A stretch of DNA of 64,000 bases from Gracilimonas sp. (GTDB lineage: Bacteria > Bacteroidota > Rhodothermia > Balneolales > Balneolaceae), in assembly GCF_017641085.1 (NCBI RefSeq), contig NZ_JAEPPI010000001.1:930001-994000 (forward strand), written 5' to 3'. The number at the start of each line of letters is the position of its first letter. Within the stretch, counting starts at the first letter, position 1. Below are positions 25,961 through 35,153 of the stretch, in pieces. The notes beneath the pieces are model-generated. The model was not told where the DNA came from, made no database searches, and worked only from the letters and a program-made list of their open reading frames with translations. The translations under genes were made by a program, and so were the position numbers.

Positions 25961-27375
25961 TATGCAGGCACCCTTAATTTTAGCTTTGCTACGGCTTCAA
26001 TGTGATACGTTTGAGGAAACATATCAACGGGCTGCACTTCTTCGATTTCATATACTTCTTTCAACTCTTTGAGGTCGCGGGCCATGGTGGAACTGTTACA
26101 GCTTACATAAACGATTCGCGGTACTTTCAGCTCGCAAAGTCGCTCTACCACATCGGGGTGCATACCTGCACGGGGAGGATCAGTAATCAATACATTCGGA
26201 GCTCCATATTCATCCACCACATCCTGGGTAAAAACATCTTTCATGTCACCTTTGATGAAAGAAACATTCCCGACTTCATTTTCTTTTGCGTTGAACCGCG
26301 CATTTTCAACGGCTACATCCACCAGTTCGATTCCTAAAACGTGTTTGGCCGGTTTGCTCATAAATAAACTGAGCGTTCCGACTCCGCAATACAGGTCATA
26401 CACCACATCACCGTCTTCCAGTTCGGCATAATCCCGGGCAATTTCGTACAGCTTCTCTGCTTGTGCCGTATTGGTTTGGAAGAATGCATTGGGGTGAATC
26501 TTGAAGGTAAATTCCCCGATTTTATCGACAATGTAACCCGGGCCGTGTAGTACTTTCTCAAAACGCCCGACTGCCGTTGGGCTTTTCGTGTCGTTCACAT
26601 TATTCACAATGGTGGTGATGAAGGAGAATTCCTCAAGCAAGGCTTTTGTCATCTTTTGCATTACCTCCTGATCATCCTGATACGTCACCAGGTTCACCAT
26701 AAAGTCATCGGTGTGATGGGAGTTTCGGATCATCACATGCCGCATAAAGCCGGTATTTTCAAAGGTATCATACGGTTCAATGCCATGCTCAATGCAGTAG
26801 CTTCTCACAAAATCCAGAATCTCAAACGACTCTTTTACCTGCAGGTGACATTCCTTCAAGTTCAGGATTTTATCAAAACGCCCCGGGGCATGAAGTCCGG
26901 CTGCAAAGGCAGAATCATCCACATACTCATCGCTCCGGATTTCTTCTTCCGTGAGCCACCGGCGTGAACTGATGCTGTACTCCATCTTATTCCGGTAGTA
27001 GAATTCCTGATCGGCACCCACAGCTTCTTTGACGATTGAACCATCCAGCCCGCCAATCCGCTCGATGTGATCCCGAACCTGCTGGCTTTTGAACTCAATT
27101 TGTTTCTGGTAGGGGATATGTTGCCAGCTGCAACCGCCACACACTTTCGCATGCTGGCATTTAGGCTCAATGCGGTGTGGACTGGGTTCCAGCACTTCCA
27201 GCAGTTTTGCCTCCCGGTGTTTCTTTTTCTTTTTAACGATCCGGGCTTTTACTTTATCTCCCGGTGTGGTGCCAGGTACGAAAACGGCAAGTCCGTCCAG
27301 CTTTGCCAAACCCTTGCCTTTAAACGCCGCATCTATAATTTCGAGTTCTACTTCCTGACCTTTTTTAAGCGACAT
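25960..27375 (-). CDS. rlmD: 23S rRNA (uracil-C5)-methyltransferase RlmD
   Basis: 471 aa. An N-terminal TRAM domain (about 1-60) is followed by the [4Fe-4S] cysteines Cys73, Cys79 and Cys82 (KCQHAKVCGGC), with a later Cys in LKECHLQ. The SAM site is DLYCGVGTLSLFM and the catalytic region is TDPPRAGMHPD with nucleophile Cys in VSCNSSTMARDL. It makes 5-methyluridine in 23S rRNA; family members in this lineage may target U747 or U1939. It begins 2 bases after the cyclic-nucleotide-binding gene and is coupled to the IMPase-like gene. Confidence 0.93.
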   Translation of the reverse strand: MSLKKGQEVELEIIDAAFKGKGLAKLDGLAVFVPGTTPGDKVKARIVKKKKKHREAKLLEVLEPSPHRIEPKCQHAKVCGGCSWQHIPYQKQIEFKSQQVRDHIERIGGLDGSIVKEAVGADQEFYYRNKMEYSISSRRWLTEEEIRSDEYVDDSAFAAGLHAPGRFDKILNLKECHLQVKESFEILDFVRSYCIEHGIEPYDTFENTGFMRHVMIRNSHHTDDFMVNLVTYQDDQEVMQKMTKALLEEFSFITTIVNNVNDTKSPTAVGRFEKVLHGPGYIVDKIGEFTFKIHPNAFFQTNTAQAEKLYEIARDYAELEDGDVVYDLYCGVGTLSLFMSKPAKHVLGIELVDVAVENARFNAKENEVGNVSFIKGDMKDVFTQDVVDEYGAPNVLITDPPRAGMHPDVVERLCELKVPRIVYVSCNSSTMARDLKELKEVYEIEEVQPVDMFPQTYHIEAVAKLKLRVPA

Positions 27376-27377
27376 AT

Positions 27378-27926
27378 TTATACTTTCTCTTCTCTGTTTG
27401 CTTCGTAATACGTTTGAAATTGAATGTTAAGGGCCAGCTGTTCACTTGAAACTTCGGCAAGTTTCCGGGCCGTTGTTTCCAGTTGACGTAAAGCGATATT
27501 GGTAAGTGTTTGCAAAAATTTAACGGCTATTTGAGGATGTCGGTCCCTCAGAACTTCAAAATCCGGTTTAAAAAATCCGAGCAAGTCACAATCGGTGACG
27601 CAACGTGCAGAAGATTTTCTCCTCAAATTATATCCAATGGAAAGCGCTCCGAAACTATCCGGCGATTCCAGCTCAAGTTCAGAAATAATATCCTCTGCTG
27701 TTTCCTCATCCGGGTTTCCAATGGTGAGTTGTATTTTCCCTTTTTCGATGAAGTACATGCCGGTGCCGGGATCGTTCTTGTAGAAAACGTATTCGCCCTC
27801 TTTGTAGCTTCGGCGGTGGCACAGTTGCAGAAACTCATAGCGTTCAGCCGGGTTGAGGTTTGCCAGGAACTTCGACTTGAAGACGATATTCGACTGATCT
27901 TTTAAGCGACTTAATTTATCAAACAT
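27378..27926 (-). CDS. Cyclic nucleotide-binding domain protein
   Basis: 182 aa. The cNMP-binding fold of the Crp/Fnr superfamily covers residues 15-130: YKEGEYVFYKND, GTGMYFIEKGKIQL, then SFGALSIGYNLRRKSSARCVTDCDLLGF. The phosphate-binding cassette (usually GExxL...RxAxV) is reduced to FGAL...RKSSA. There is no C-terminal helix-turn-helix, just a long helix, so it is not a transcription factor of the usual type. It is cotranscribed between the Omp85 gene and rlmD. Confidence 0.85.
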   Translation of the reverse strand: MFDKLSRLKDQSNIVFKSKFLANLNPAERYEFLQLCHRRSYKEGEYVFYKNDPGTGMYFIEKGKIQLTIGNPDEETAEDIISELELESPDSFGALSIGYNLRRKSSARCVTDCDLLGFFKPDFEVLRDRHPQIAVKFLQTLTNIALRQLETTARKLAEVSSEQLALNIQFQTYYEANREEKV

Positions 27927-27943
27927 AGCACCTTTGATTGAGG

Positions 27944-30352
27944 TTAAAAGGAGTGACCGATCCCAAAACTGAAATATAGCTGCTTGTTGTTTAACCAGCC
28001 ATCCTGAAGGTCGTGCAGGCGGAAGGCAAAATCAAACCGAACTACCACATATTCCCAATCTAAACGTAAACCCGGTCCGCTGCCCACGGCAATTTGGTTA
28101 TAAAAATTGTCAAAACGAAAACGACCTTGTTCCAGCCTGTCCTGGTTGTTTTCATCGCGGAAATCATTTTCAGGACCGTACCACACATTGCCGGCATCCA
28201 CGAATAGGGCAGCCATCCAGTTGGCTCCCAAAAAATCACGGATGAAAGTCTGCCGTACTTCGCTAAAGGCAGCGAGTTTAATCTCACCGCCGGGAATGTT
28301 CACGTTGTCGGTAGAGATATCACCCGGCCCAAGCTGAAATGGAGCCCAGCCACGAATATCATTACTTCCTCCGGCAAAAAACCGACGGTTAAGCGGGATA
28401 GAGGTGGAGCCTCCGTAAGGTTGGGCAAAACCACCAAAAAGTCTCCAGGCAAAAACTCCGGAATTTGAGATGGTGATGTAGCGCCGATAATCCGCAGAAA
28501 GTTTTACAAAACGGCTGTAGCTTAAATCGTTATCACTCAAACCAAACAGGGAGGGGAGGTTGCCTTCCAGCGTGTCCGGTGTTGAAATATGATTGTCGAT
28601 GAGGTAGGGGATATTTCCACCCACCGAAATGGAATACTCGCTGAAATACCCGCGATTTCTTTTTATAAGATCCGTGTTTTGGCTTCGGAATGTATATCGG
28701 ATGATGGATGATACCTGCGGCTCAAAATCCTCCAGAATACGCTGCAGTTCAAAGGCATCCACGATAGTGCCATCCTGCAGGGTGTCGGTGCCAAATTCAT
28801 TGCGAAGGTTTCGGATGTAGGCATCGGATGGGTTGGTATCCACCAAATCCAGTTCAATTAAGTCCAGGAAACTGGAATAATTAGGGGTGTGATTAACTTC
28901 ATACCGCATGTTAAAACCCACGTCAGAGTTTATATCGAATAACAGCTGATCGGAACGACTATAGGATAACAAGTATCGGGTTACACCACTGGTAAAGCCC
29001 GGGCGGTTATCAAGAGTTCGGAATGGGAAGTTCAAGCGGGGAACTGAGTACTCGGCTCTCAATTCGTAGCTTCGGAATACGGAAGATTGAGTGGCAGTGG
29101 TGTCAATTTCTTCCAAAACAGCCGGGCTCACAAACTCGAAACTGGCATTGGCACCAATAATCAGGTTCTCTGCATTTCCGAATACATTGTTGTTGTTGTA
29201 ATCGATTCCAAAACCGGTACCGTAACCATATCGCTTCATCCCAAACAGCTCGGTAGAAATACTGTGTTTGGTAAGGGTTTGAAGGTCAAAGTAGACCGGT
29301 ATTTCTTCACGGCTGAAGTCCGGCAGGGCCTGGTTTTCGTTCTGCCCGAAGCGTTGTATGTAAAGCATCCCAAGATTCTGAAACTCATTAACCGTCTCCA
29401 GGTACAAGGAATGATTATAAATAGACCCCGGCTTAAACAGCAGCTGACTGGAAAGCAAGCTAAAGTGAGATTGCGTGCCCGGTTCTTTCTGCAGATATAT
29501 CACATTCGAAGAATCCACGGTATGCGGAGGGCCGATCAGGGTATCTTTTTGGGTATAGTTGACGGGAGGTTCTTCGTCGCTTAAACGAACTCTTATGTTC
29601 CCAAAGCGGTAGATCTCTCCGGGATTCACCTGGTACAATACATCCAGCGTGTTGGGGGTTGTAGTGTCGGGTTTGACCAAAGCAATGACGGAATCCCGCT
29701 GAACAGAGGCATACCCATTATTTTTCAGGAAGGTGATGATCCGTTGCTGCTCATTACTGAGCTCCTGTGAACTGTACTGACGGTTTACACGGTAAGTGTT
29801 TTCATCAATACGTCCTTTGGTAAGGATGCTTTGTTCCAGGAAGTTCACCCTCTTTTGAGGATCTGAAAATCCCGGTATTCCCCGGTACGAAATGGTATTG
29901 ATGAAATAAGGCTCACCTTCATCTATAATAAAAGAGACCTCAATTTTATCGGTCCGGTACTCTACAATGGTTGTATCTACCGCCACGTCCAGAAAACCCA
30001 GTGATTCATAATACAGGGCAATCCGCTCCATATCGTTGCCCACGGTTTGCAGATTCAGGTAGGCGGGGTCTTCACCAAACCTTCCATTCGACATGTTCCA
30101 GATAAAGTACCAGGGGGTAAACCGTGGTATTCCAAGGAATTCACGGTTGGTGCGGGTTCTCACCAGCGTTTCTAAGGTGCGGTCTTTGACGTTTTCATTT
30201 CCTGAAAACCGGATGCGGCGCACTACATCTTCGGTGTTAGTGCTTTCCTGGCTTTGTTGGGCATAAATTTCGGCAGGATGAATGATATCCACCCATGCAA
30301 AAATACATAGCAGAAATGTGATTCTAAGTAGGCTGTAGATAGATGCAAGCAA
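27944..30352 (-). CDS. BamA/TamA (Omp85) family outer membrane protein
   Basis: 802 aa with a signal peptide ending near IYAQQS (about residue 33). The periplasmic part has POTRA-like repeats (IRFSGNENVKDRTLETLV; FINTISYRGIPGF; YRFGNIRVRLSDEEP). The C-terminal 400 residues form the 16-strand surface-antigen barrel with the signature RRFFAGGSNDIRGW (RGF/RGY-type loop 6 motif) and a final aromatic strand ending SFGIGHSF. The role is outer-membrane protein insertion or translocation. It may be a TamA-like paralogue rather than the essential BamA, since no skp, lpxD or fabZ neighbours are seen. Confidence 0.9.
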   Translation of the reverse strand: MLASIYSLLRITFLLCIFAWVDIIHPAEIYAQQSQESTNTEDVVRRIRFSGNENVKDRTLETLVRTRTNREFLGIPRFTPWYFIWNMSNGRFGEDPAYLNLQTVGNDMERIALYYESLGFLDVAVDTTIVEYRTDKIEVSFIIDEGEPYFINTISYRGIPGFSDPQKRVNFLEQSILTKGRIDENTYRVNRQYSSQELSNEQQRIITFLKNNGYASVQRDSVIALVKPDTTTPNTLDVLYQVNPGEIYRFGNIRVRLSDEEPPVNYTQKDTLIGPPHTVDSSNVIYLQKEPGTQSHFSLLSSQLLFKPGSIYNHSLYLETVNEFQNLGMLYIQRFGQNENQALPDFSREEIPVYFDLQTLTKHSISTELFGMKRYGYGTGFGIDYNNNNVFGNAENLIIGANASFEFVSPAVLEEIDTTATQSSVFRSYELRAEYSVPRLNFPFRTLDNRPGFTSGVTRYLLSYSRSDQLLFDINSDVGFNMRYEVNHTPNYSSFLDLIELDLVDTNPSDAYIRNLRNEFGTDTLQDGTIVDAFELQRILEDFEPQVSSIIRYTFRSQNTDLIKRNRGYFSEYSISVGGNIPYLIDNHISTPDTLEGNLPSLFGLSDNDLSYSRFVKLSADYRRYITISNSGVFAWRLFGGFAQPYGGSTSIPLNRRFFAGGSNDIRGWAPFQLGPGDISTDNVNIPGGEIKLAAFSEVRQTFIRDFLGANWMAALFVDAGNVWYGPENDFRDENNQDRLEQGRFRFDNFYNQIAVGSGPGLRLDWEYVVVRFDFAFRLHDLQDGWLNNKQLYFSFGIGHSF

Positions 30353-30415
30353 GGTAATACAGAAAAAACGGCTGATCTTTACAGAACAACCGCAGCCTCT
30401 GTTGAGGATTAGTTA

Positions 30416-30670
30416 TTAAACGTCGTCGTAATCGAATCCTTCGTCTTCTTCATTATGAAAGAAGTCTTCTTTACGAATGTAATCGGGCCAGATATCTTCA
30501 ATGCCTTCATATACAGGCTCTTCACCTTGTTCGATTTCTTCAAGCTCTTCGAGATTTACAATAACCTGGTTAGGCAAGCCATTGCGTTCTGCCCATTCAA
30601 TAAGTTCTTCCCGGGTGGCCGGGAAAGGGGCATCATCTAAAGCTGCGGCTAATTCAACGGTCCAAATCAT
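30416..30670 (-). CDS. DUF2795 domain protein
   Basis: 84 aa. The DUF2795 core occupies residues 5-45: ELAAALDDAPFPATREELIE, then WAERNGLPNQVIVNLEELEE. A strongly acidic tail follows (EDEGFDYDDV). DUF2795 proteins are small, soluble and of unknown role, often near the ends of operons. Its upstream gap contains the perfect palindrome at 30707-30718. Confidence 0.88.
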   Translation of the reverse strand: MIWTVELAAALDDAPFPATREELIEWAERNGLPNQVIVNLEELEEIEQGEEPVYEGIEDIWPDYIRKEDFFHNEEDEGFDYDDV

Positions 30671-30706
30671 AGTTAAGTAATTATTTTAGAATGAATGAGT
30701 GTAATA

Positions 30707-30718
30707 AACACATGTGTT
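30707..30718. promoter_or_regulatory. Perfect 12-base palindrome in a divergent promoter region
   Basis: AACACATGTGTT sits between the divergent DUF2795 and tatA genes, 36 bases upstream of the former. A related half, AAACACAAGTG, follows at about 30723-30733. Dyad symmetry and position suggest an operator for an unknown regulator. Confidence 0.3.
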
Positions 30719-30776
30719 GATAAAACACAAGTGAATAAATAAAATTTTTGTTCCAAATTCGTGCCGAAAATATTGT

Positions 30777-30784
30777 TATCTTCG
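30777..30784 (+). promoter_or_regulatory. Possible -7 element for tatA
   Basis: TATCTTCG lies 38 bases upstream of the tatA ATG and is close to the Bacteroidota sigma consensus TAnnTTTG. The nearest TTG (30748-30750) is about 26 bases away, longer than the usual 19-21, so the match is partial. An AGAGG stretch near 30808 could serve as ribosome binding site. Confidence 0.35.
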
Positions 30785-30821
30785 CACAAATACATCAACT
30801 AAATCCTGAGAGGATTATTTT

Positions 30822-31040
30822 ATGTTTAACAGTTTAGGTGCACCTGAAATTCTCATTATTGCCATCATGGTTTTGGTACTTTTCGGAGCAAAACGCATTC
30901 CGGAATTGGCTCGTGGATTAGGGCAGGGAATTAAAGAATTCCGCCAGGCTTCAAAAGACATTAAAAAAGAAATTGAAGACAGTTCCCGCGATATAAATGA
31001 TGCGGCTAATCACGAAGAAACCTCTTCTAAAAGCAAATAA
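30822..31040 (+). CDS. tatA: Twin-arginine translocase subunit TatA/TatE
   Basis: 72 aa. One N-terminal membrane helix (about 5-22) starts after the polar FNSLGAPE, followed by the hinge FGAKRIPELARGLGQGIKEF and an amphipathic helix with a charged tail. This is the canonical TatA layout. It oligomerises in the cytoplasmic membrane to pass folded, twin-arginine proteins. tatB and tatC are not in the window. It is followed 18 bases later by the gatA ATG and may be cotranscribed with it. Confidence 0.93.
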   Translation: MFNSLGAPEILIIAIMVLVLFGAKRIPELARGLGQGIKEFRQASKDIKKEIEDSSRDINDAANHEETSSKSK

Positions 31041-31058
31041 ACCCAGAAATTGAACTAC

Positions 31059-32582
31059 ATGACTATTACAGAGACTCGAGAAAAAGTCTTATCAGGAGAA
31101 CTAAAACTTCGAGAACTTGTAGAGCAGTACAGAAAAGAAATTGAAGCCCGTAACTCGGAAATTAATGCCTATGTAGCCACCGATTTTGAGGGGGCTCTTG
31201 CCCGGGCCGATGAGGTTCAAAAAAAGGTTGATAACGGTACCGCCGGAAAGCTTGCCGGGGTGGTGATGGGAATCAAAGACGTGATTTCTGAGCGAGGAAA
31301 GAAGCTAACCTGTGCGTCAAAGATACTTGAGAACTTCGAAAGCGTCTATGATGCCACCGTAATTGAACGACTTCGGGAAGAAGACGCGATCTTTATCGGG
31401 CGACTTAATATGGATGAATTTGCCATGGGCTCCACTAACGAGTACAGCAATTTTGGTCCTGTTAAGAATCCCCAAAATACCGATAAAGTGCCCGGTGGTT
31501 CGTCTGGCGGGAGTGCAGCTGCTGTAGCTTCCGGAATGGCCATGACCACCTTAGGTTCAGATACCGGTGGTTCCATTCGTCAGCCGGCTTCGTATTGTGG
31601 TGTGGTTGGGTTGAAGCCTACCTACGGAAGGGTTTCACGGTATGGACTGGTAGCATTTGCTTCTTCATTTGATTGTATCGGTCCTCTGGCTAATTCAGTG
31701 GAAGACACCGCCCGCATATTGGATGTCATCGCCGGCTTTGATGAACGAGATAACACTTCATCTCACCGTGAGAAAGATGACTATGTGGGTGCGGTACAAA
31801 ATCCGAACAAGAAAATTAAGATCGGTGTACCTGAGGAATTTTTTGGCGAAGGTCTTGATGCAGAGATTAAAAAAGGTATCGAAGAAGTACTGGATAAGCT
31901 GGAAGCAGATGGAGCCGATCTGGTTCCCATTCATCTGCCGCATACCAAGTATGGAATCGCCACTTATTACATTTTAGCCACTGCCGAAGCCTCCAGTAAC
32001 CTGGCCCGGTATGATGGAATTCGGTACGGGCATCGCGCTGATAAGGATGAGATGCGTGATGAGCTCAAAAAAGAAGAGAAGGCTTTAAAAGAAGCATTCG
32101 AACAGGCCAAAGGCGAAGAAAAAATTGAGCTACAGGAAAAATTATCAAAGCTGGATTCTCCGCTCATTCGCTTGTATAAAAAATCCAGAACCGAAGGCTT
32201 CGGAACGGAAGTAAAGCGACGGATTATGCTGGGGACCTACGTATTGAGTGCGGGTTATTATGATGCTTACTACGGTAAAGCCCAAAAGGTGCGCCGACTC
32301 ATACAGAACGATTATAAGGAAGCTTTCAAGAAAGTGGATGTAATCGTAAGCCCTACGGCACCAACCACGGCTTTCGACTTAGGATCTAAAATGGATGATC
32401 CCGTGCAAATGTACCTGAACGATGTATATACCATTACAGCTAACCTGGCCGGTATATGCGGAATCAGTGTTCCAGCGGGCACACACAGTAACGGACTTCC
32501 TTACGGCATTCAGTTTATGGGAGACAGCTTCCAGGAAACTAAGGTTCTGAATGCTGCACGACTTGTAGAACTCCAATCATAA
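31059..32582 (+). CDS. gatA: Asp-tRNA(Asn)/Glu-tRNA(Gln) amidotransferase subunit A
   Basis: 507 aa from ATG 31059; a TTG at 31050 adds three residues. It is an amidase-signature enzyme with the Ser-cisSer-Lys triad: Lys in VVMGIKDVIS, the glycine/serine stretch GGSSGGSAAAVASG, and nucleophile Ser in LGSDTGGSIRQPAS. GatA hydrolyses glutamine to supply ammonia for transamidation of misacylated tRNA in the GatCAB complex. gatB and gatC are elsewhere. It is followed after 15 bases by an SDR gene. Confidence 0.95.
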   Translation: MTITETREKVLSGELKLRELVEQYRKEIEARNSEINAYVATDFEGALARADEVQKKVDNGTAGKLAGVVMGIKDVISERGKKLTCASKILENFESVYDATVIERLREEDAIFIGRLNMDEFAMGSTNEYSNFGPVKNPQNTDKVPGGSSGGSAAAVASGMAMTTLGSDTGGSIRQPASYCGVVGLKPTYGRVSRYGLVAFASSFDCIGPLANSVEDTARILDVIAGFDERDNTSSHREKDDYVGAVQNPNKKIKIGVPEEFFGEGLDAEIKKGIEEVLDKLEADGADLVPIHLPHTKYGIATYYILATAEASSNLARYDGIRYGHRADKDEMRDELKKEEKALKEAFEQAKGEEKIELQEKLSKLDSPLIRLYKKSRTEGFGTEVKRRIMLGTYVLSAGYYDAYYGKAQKVRRLIQNDYKEAFKKVDVIVSPTAPTTAFDLGSKMDDPVQMYLNDVYTITANLAGICGISVPAGTHSNGLPYGIQFMGDSFQETKVLNAARLVELQS

Positions 32583-32597
32583 AATTTTACCATACTT

Positions 32598-33362
32598 ATG
32601 AACAGGCTGAAAGGTAAAACGGCAATTGTAACCGGGGCTACCGCAGGTATTGGTTACAAAACTGCGGAGCTTTTGGCTGAACAAGGGGTACATCTCGTAG
32701 TTACCGGTCGCCGTGAGGAAAGGCTGGAGGAGATCAAAGAAAAGCTCGAATCAGAGTATGAGGTAAAGGTTCAAACAGCCGCTTTTGATATACGTGATGC
32801 TGATGCCTGTCGGTCTTTTGTAGAATCACTAACAGCCAACATAGATATTCTGGTGAATAACGCCGGCCTTGCCAAAGGAACCGACCCGGTTTATGATGCG
32901 GAGTTTGATGACTGGAATACTATGATCGATACGAATGTCAAAGGACTGCTGTATTTGTCCCGGCTTATCATCCCGCAAATGAAAGAACGAAACACCGGGC
33001 ATATTATAAATGTGGGTTCTACGGCGGGACATGAATCTTATGCCGGAGGAGTGGTTTACACCGCCACAAAACATGCCGTAAAGGCCATTACCGAATCGAC
33101 CAAGAAAGACCTGCACGGGACAGAAGTTCGTGTGAGTATGGTGTCGCCCGGACTGGTGGAAACTGAGTTCAGCGAAGTTCGGTTTAAAGACGACAAAGAA
33201 AAAGCGGCAGAGGTTTACAAAGGAATGAAGCCGCTGGTTGCTCAGGATATTGCCGAAATCATCGTTTTTGTAGCGAACCGTCCGGCCCACGTGAATATTA
33301 TGGACACCATTATTTATCCTACCGCCCAATCTTCAGCAACAATGGTACACCGAGATGTATAA
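32598..33362 (+). CDS. Short-chain dehydrogenase/reductase (SDR)
   Basis: 254 aa, classical SDR. The NAD(P) motif is TGATAGIGYKTAEL; NNAG occurs as DILVNNAGLAKG; the active site has Ser in NVGSTAGHES and Tyr/Lys in YTATKHAVK. The TGRREERLEEI segment after strand 2 has Arg, suggesting NADP(H). It resembles the YdfG-like group that oxidises 3-hydroxy acids such as serine, but that is inference. Its last 8 bases overlap the M28 peptidase gene. Confidence 0.9.
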   Translation: MNRLKGKTAIVTGATAGIGYKTAELLAEQGVHLVVTGRREERLEEIKEKLESEYEVKVQTAAFDIRDADACRSFVESLTANIDILVNNAGLAKGTDPVYDAEFDDWNTMIDTNVKGLLYLSRLIIPQMKERNTGHIINVGSTAGHESYAGGVVYTATKHAVKAITESTKKDLHGTEVRVSMVSPGLVETEFSEVRFKDDKEKAAEVYKGMKPLVAQDIAEIIVFVANRPAHVNIMDTIIYPTAQSSATMVHRDV

Positions 33363-34317
33363 ATGGCTTTTCGTAGCTCTGGCACTTCTATTAACCGGCT
33401 GTTCAGATTCTGATAAATCAGGCCTTCAATTTTCCGAAAAAGGGCGAGAGGTTCCTGAATTCAATGCAGATTCCGCCTATAAGTTTGTTCAGCAACAGGT
33501 AGATTTTGGTCCCCGTGTACCGAACACGGAAGCTCACCGGCAAGCGGAGGCTTATTTTGTGGAGAAGCTCAAGGAATATGCCGGCCCCAATGCCGTTTTT
33601 GTTCAGGAATTTACTGCCGAGGGTTATGATGAACAGCTGGAACTTGGCAATGTGATCGCAGCTTTTAACCTAAGTGCCCGGGATCGGATAATGATCTGCG
33701 CACACTGGGATAGCCGTCCACGTGCTGATATGGACTCAACCCGACAAGATGAAGGCATAGTTGGTGCAGATGATGGTGGAAGCGGAGTAGCCGTTTTGCT
33801 GGAGCTGGCACGGATGTTCAGCGAGAATCCTCCGCCAATTGGAGTAGATATTGTATTGTTTGACGGTGAAGATTACGGAGAATCGGGAAGCCTGGAGAAA
33901 TATTTCCTCGGTTCCCGGTATTGGTCAAACAATCCTCCGGTTCCGGGATACAGCCCCCGTTTTGGGATTTTATTGGATATGGTTGGAGCCGAGGGAGCTC
34001 AATTCCCAAAAGAGCGGTATTCACTGAATTATGCTCCAAATCTGGTGGAAGAGGTATGGAATATCGCTTCCGAGAAAGGCTACGAAGATTATTTTTTGAA
34101 TGAAGAAGGCGCCGCTGTTTCCGATGATCATGTAATCGTGAATGAACAAGCCCGGATTCCCATTATAAATGTCATAAATCATAGCCGGACACCCCGGGGT
34201 AATGCGCAGTTTGCCCCTCACTGGCACACCCATAATGATAACATGGATATCATTAGCAGGGAAACACTGCAAGCGGTGGGTGATGTAATGGCTGAACTTA
34301 TTTACAATCGATTATAA
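33355..34317 (+). CDS. M28 family peptidase / glutaminyl cyclase-like lipoprotein
   Basis: 320 aa with a lipoprotein signal ending at Cys16 (LLTGC). Zinc-site segments follow the M28 pattern: CAHWDSRPRAD, GADDGGSGVAVLLELAR, LFDGEDYGE, and SDDHVIVNE. The overall form, with HWDSR and DDGGSG, resembles secreted glutaminyl-peptide cyclotransferases, so it may cyclise N-terminal glutamine or act as an aminopeptidase. Overlaps at both ends (8 bases with SDR, 1 base with prmA) mark an operon. Confidence 0.88.
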   Translation: MYKWLFVALALLLTGCSDSDKSGLQFSEKGREVPEFNADSAYKFVQQQVDFGPRVPNTEAHRQAEAYFVEKLKEYAGPNAVFVQEFTAEGYDEQLELGNVIAAFNLSARDRIMICAHWDSRPRADMDSTRQDEGIVGADDGGSGVAVLLELARMFSENPPPIGVDIVLFDGEDYGESGSLEKYFLGSRYWSNNPPVPGYSPRFGILLDMVGAEGAQFPKERYSLNYAPNLVEEVWNIASEKGYEDYFLNEEGAAVSDDHVIVNEQARIPIINVINHSRTPRGNAQFAPHWHTHNDNMDIISRETLQAVGDVMAELIYNRL

Positions 34318-35153
34318 TGGAATATGTTGAACTTCGGATTTCACTTAATGATGACTTTCACGAACTGCTGATCGCCGAACTTTTTGATCTTGATTTTGAA
34401 GGTTTTGAGCAGGATGATGATTTGCTCATTGCTACTATTCCCACTCAGCGGTTTGACGATTCCAAACGGGAGGAAATTGAGAAGCTGCTGATGAAATTCG
34501 GAGGGGAGTCATCCATTCTAAGCGAAAAAATTATACCCGATCAAAACTGGAACGAGACTTGGGAACGAACAATACAGCCCCAGGCTATTGGCCGGTTTTA
34601 TGTGCATCCTACCTGGTCAACAACCGATGCCGACATCAGTGATAAAATAGAGCTGATGATTGACCCAAAGATGGCTTTTGGAACCGGCTATCATGCAACC
34701 ACAAGGGTAATGCTGGAATGGCTCCCGGAGGTTATCAGTGAGGGGGACAAAGTACTTGACGCCGGAACTGGAACGGGGATTTTAGCTATTGCCGCGCTTA
34801 AACTGGGAGCTGAATCCGCCTTCGGTTTTGATATAGATGAGTGGAGCGAGACCAATGCAAGGGAAAACGTTCTTCTTAATAAAGTAGAGAACTTTGAAGT
34901 TAAACTTGGTTCCACAGAAGTAATTCCAAAGGGTGAGAAATTCGATGTGATTTTAGCCAACATCAATCGGAATGCATTGATTGAATTAATTCCTGAATTA
35001 CTGGGCTTTTTGAATGAGGACGGAAAACTGCTCCTATCCGGGCTACTGGAAGAGGATGAGCCGGTGATGTTAAAACAAGAGGCTCTTGAAAAACTTACTC
35101 ACCTTGATACCCGACGGCATAAAGAATGGATAGCTATATTATTTGAAGCATGA
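34317..35153 (+). CDS. prmA: Ribosomal protein L11 methyltransferase
   Basis: 278 aa. An N-terminal substrate-recognition domain (about 1-90) precedes the Rossmann methyltransferase: MAFGTGYHATTRVMLEWL, then VLDAGTGTGILAIAALKLGA (motif I) and DVILANINRNALIELIPEL (NPPY-like NINRN). It trimethylates L11 lysines and N-terminus. The start overlaps the M28 stop by one base (TAATG), and the stop overlaps the Ppx gene by four (ATGA). Confidence 0.94.
   Translation: MEYVELRISLNDDFHELLIAELFDLDFEGFEQDDDLLIATIPTQRFDDSKREEIEKLLMKFGGESSILSEKIIPDQNWNETWERTIQPQAIGRFYVHPTWSTTDADISDKIELMIDPKMAFGTGYHATTRVMLEWLPEVISEGDKVLDAGTGTGILAIAALKLGAESAFGFDIDEWSETNARENVLLNKVENFEVKLGSTEVIPKGEKFDVILANINRNALIELIPELLGFLNEDGKLLLSGLLEEDEPVMLKQEALEKLTHLDTRRHKEWIAILFEA

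Noticed and set aside
32829-33329. A 166-codon minus-strand frame antisense to the SDR gene
   Set aside because: All catalytic motifs belong to the plus-strand SDR; the antisense translation has no recognisable feature.
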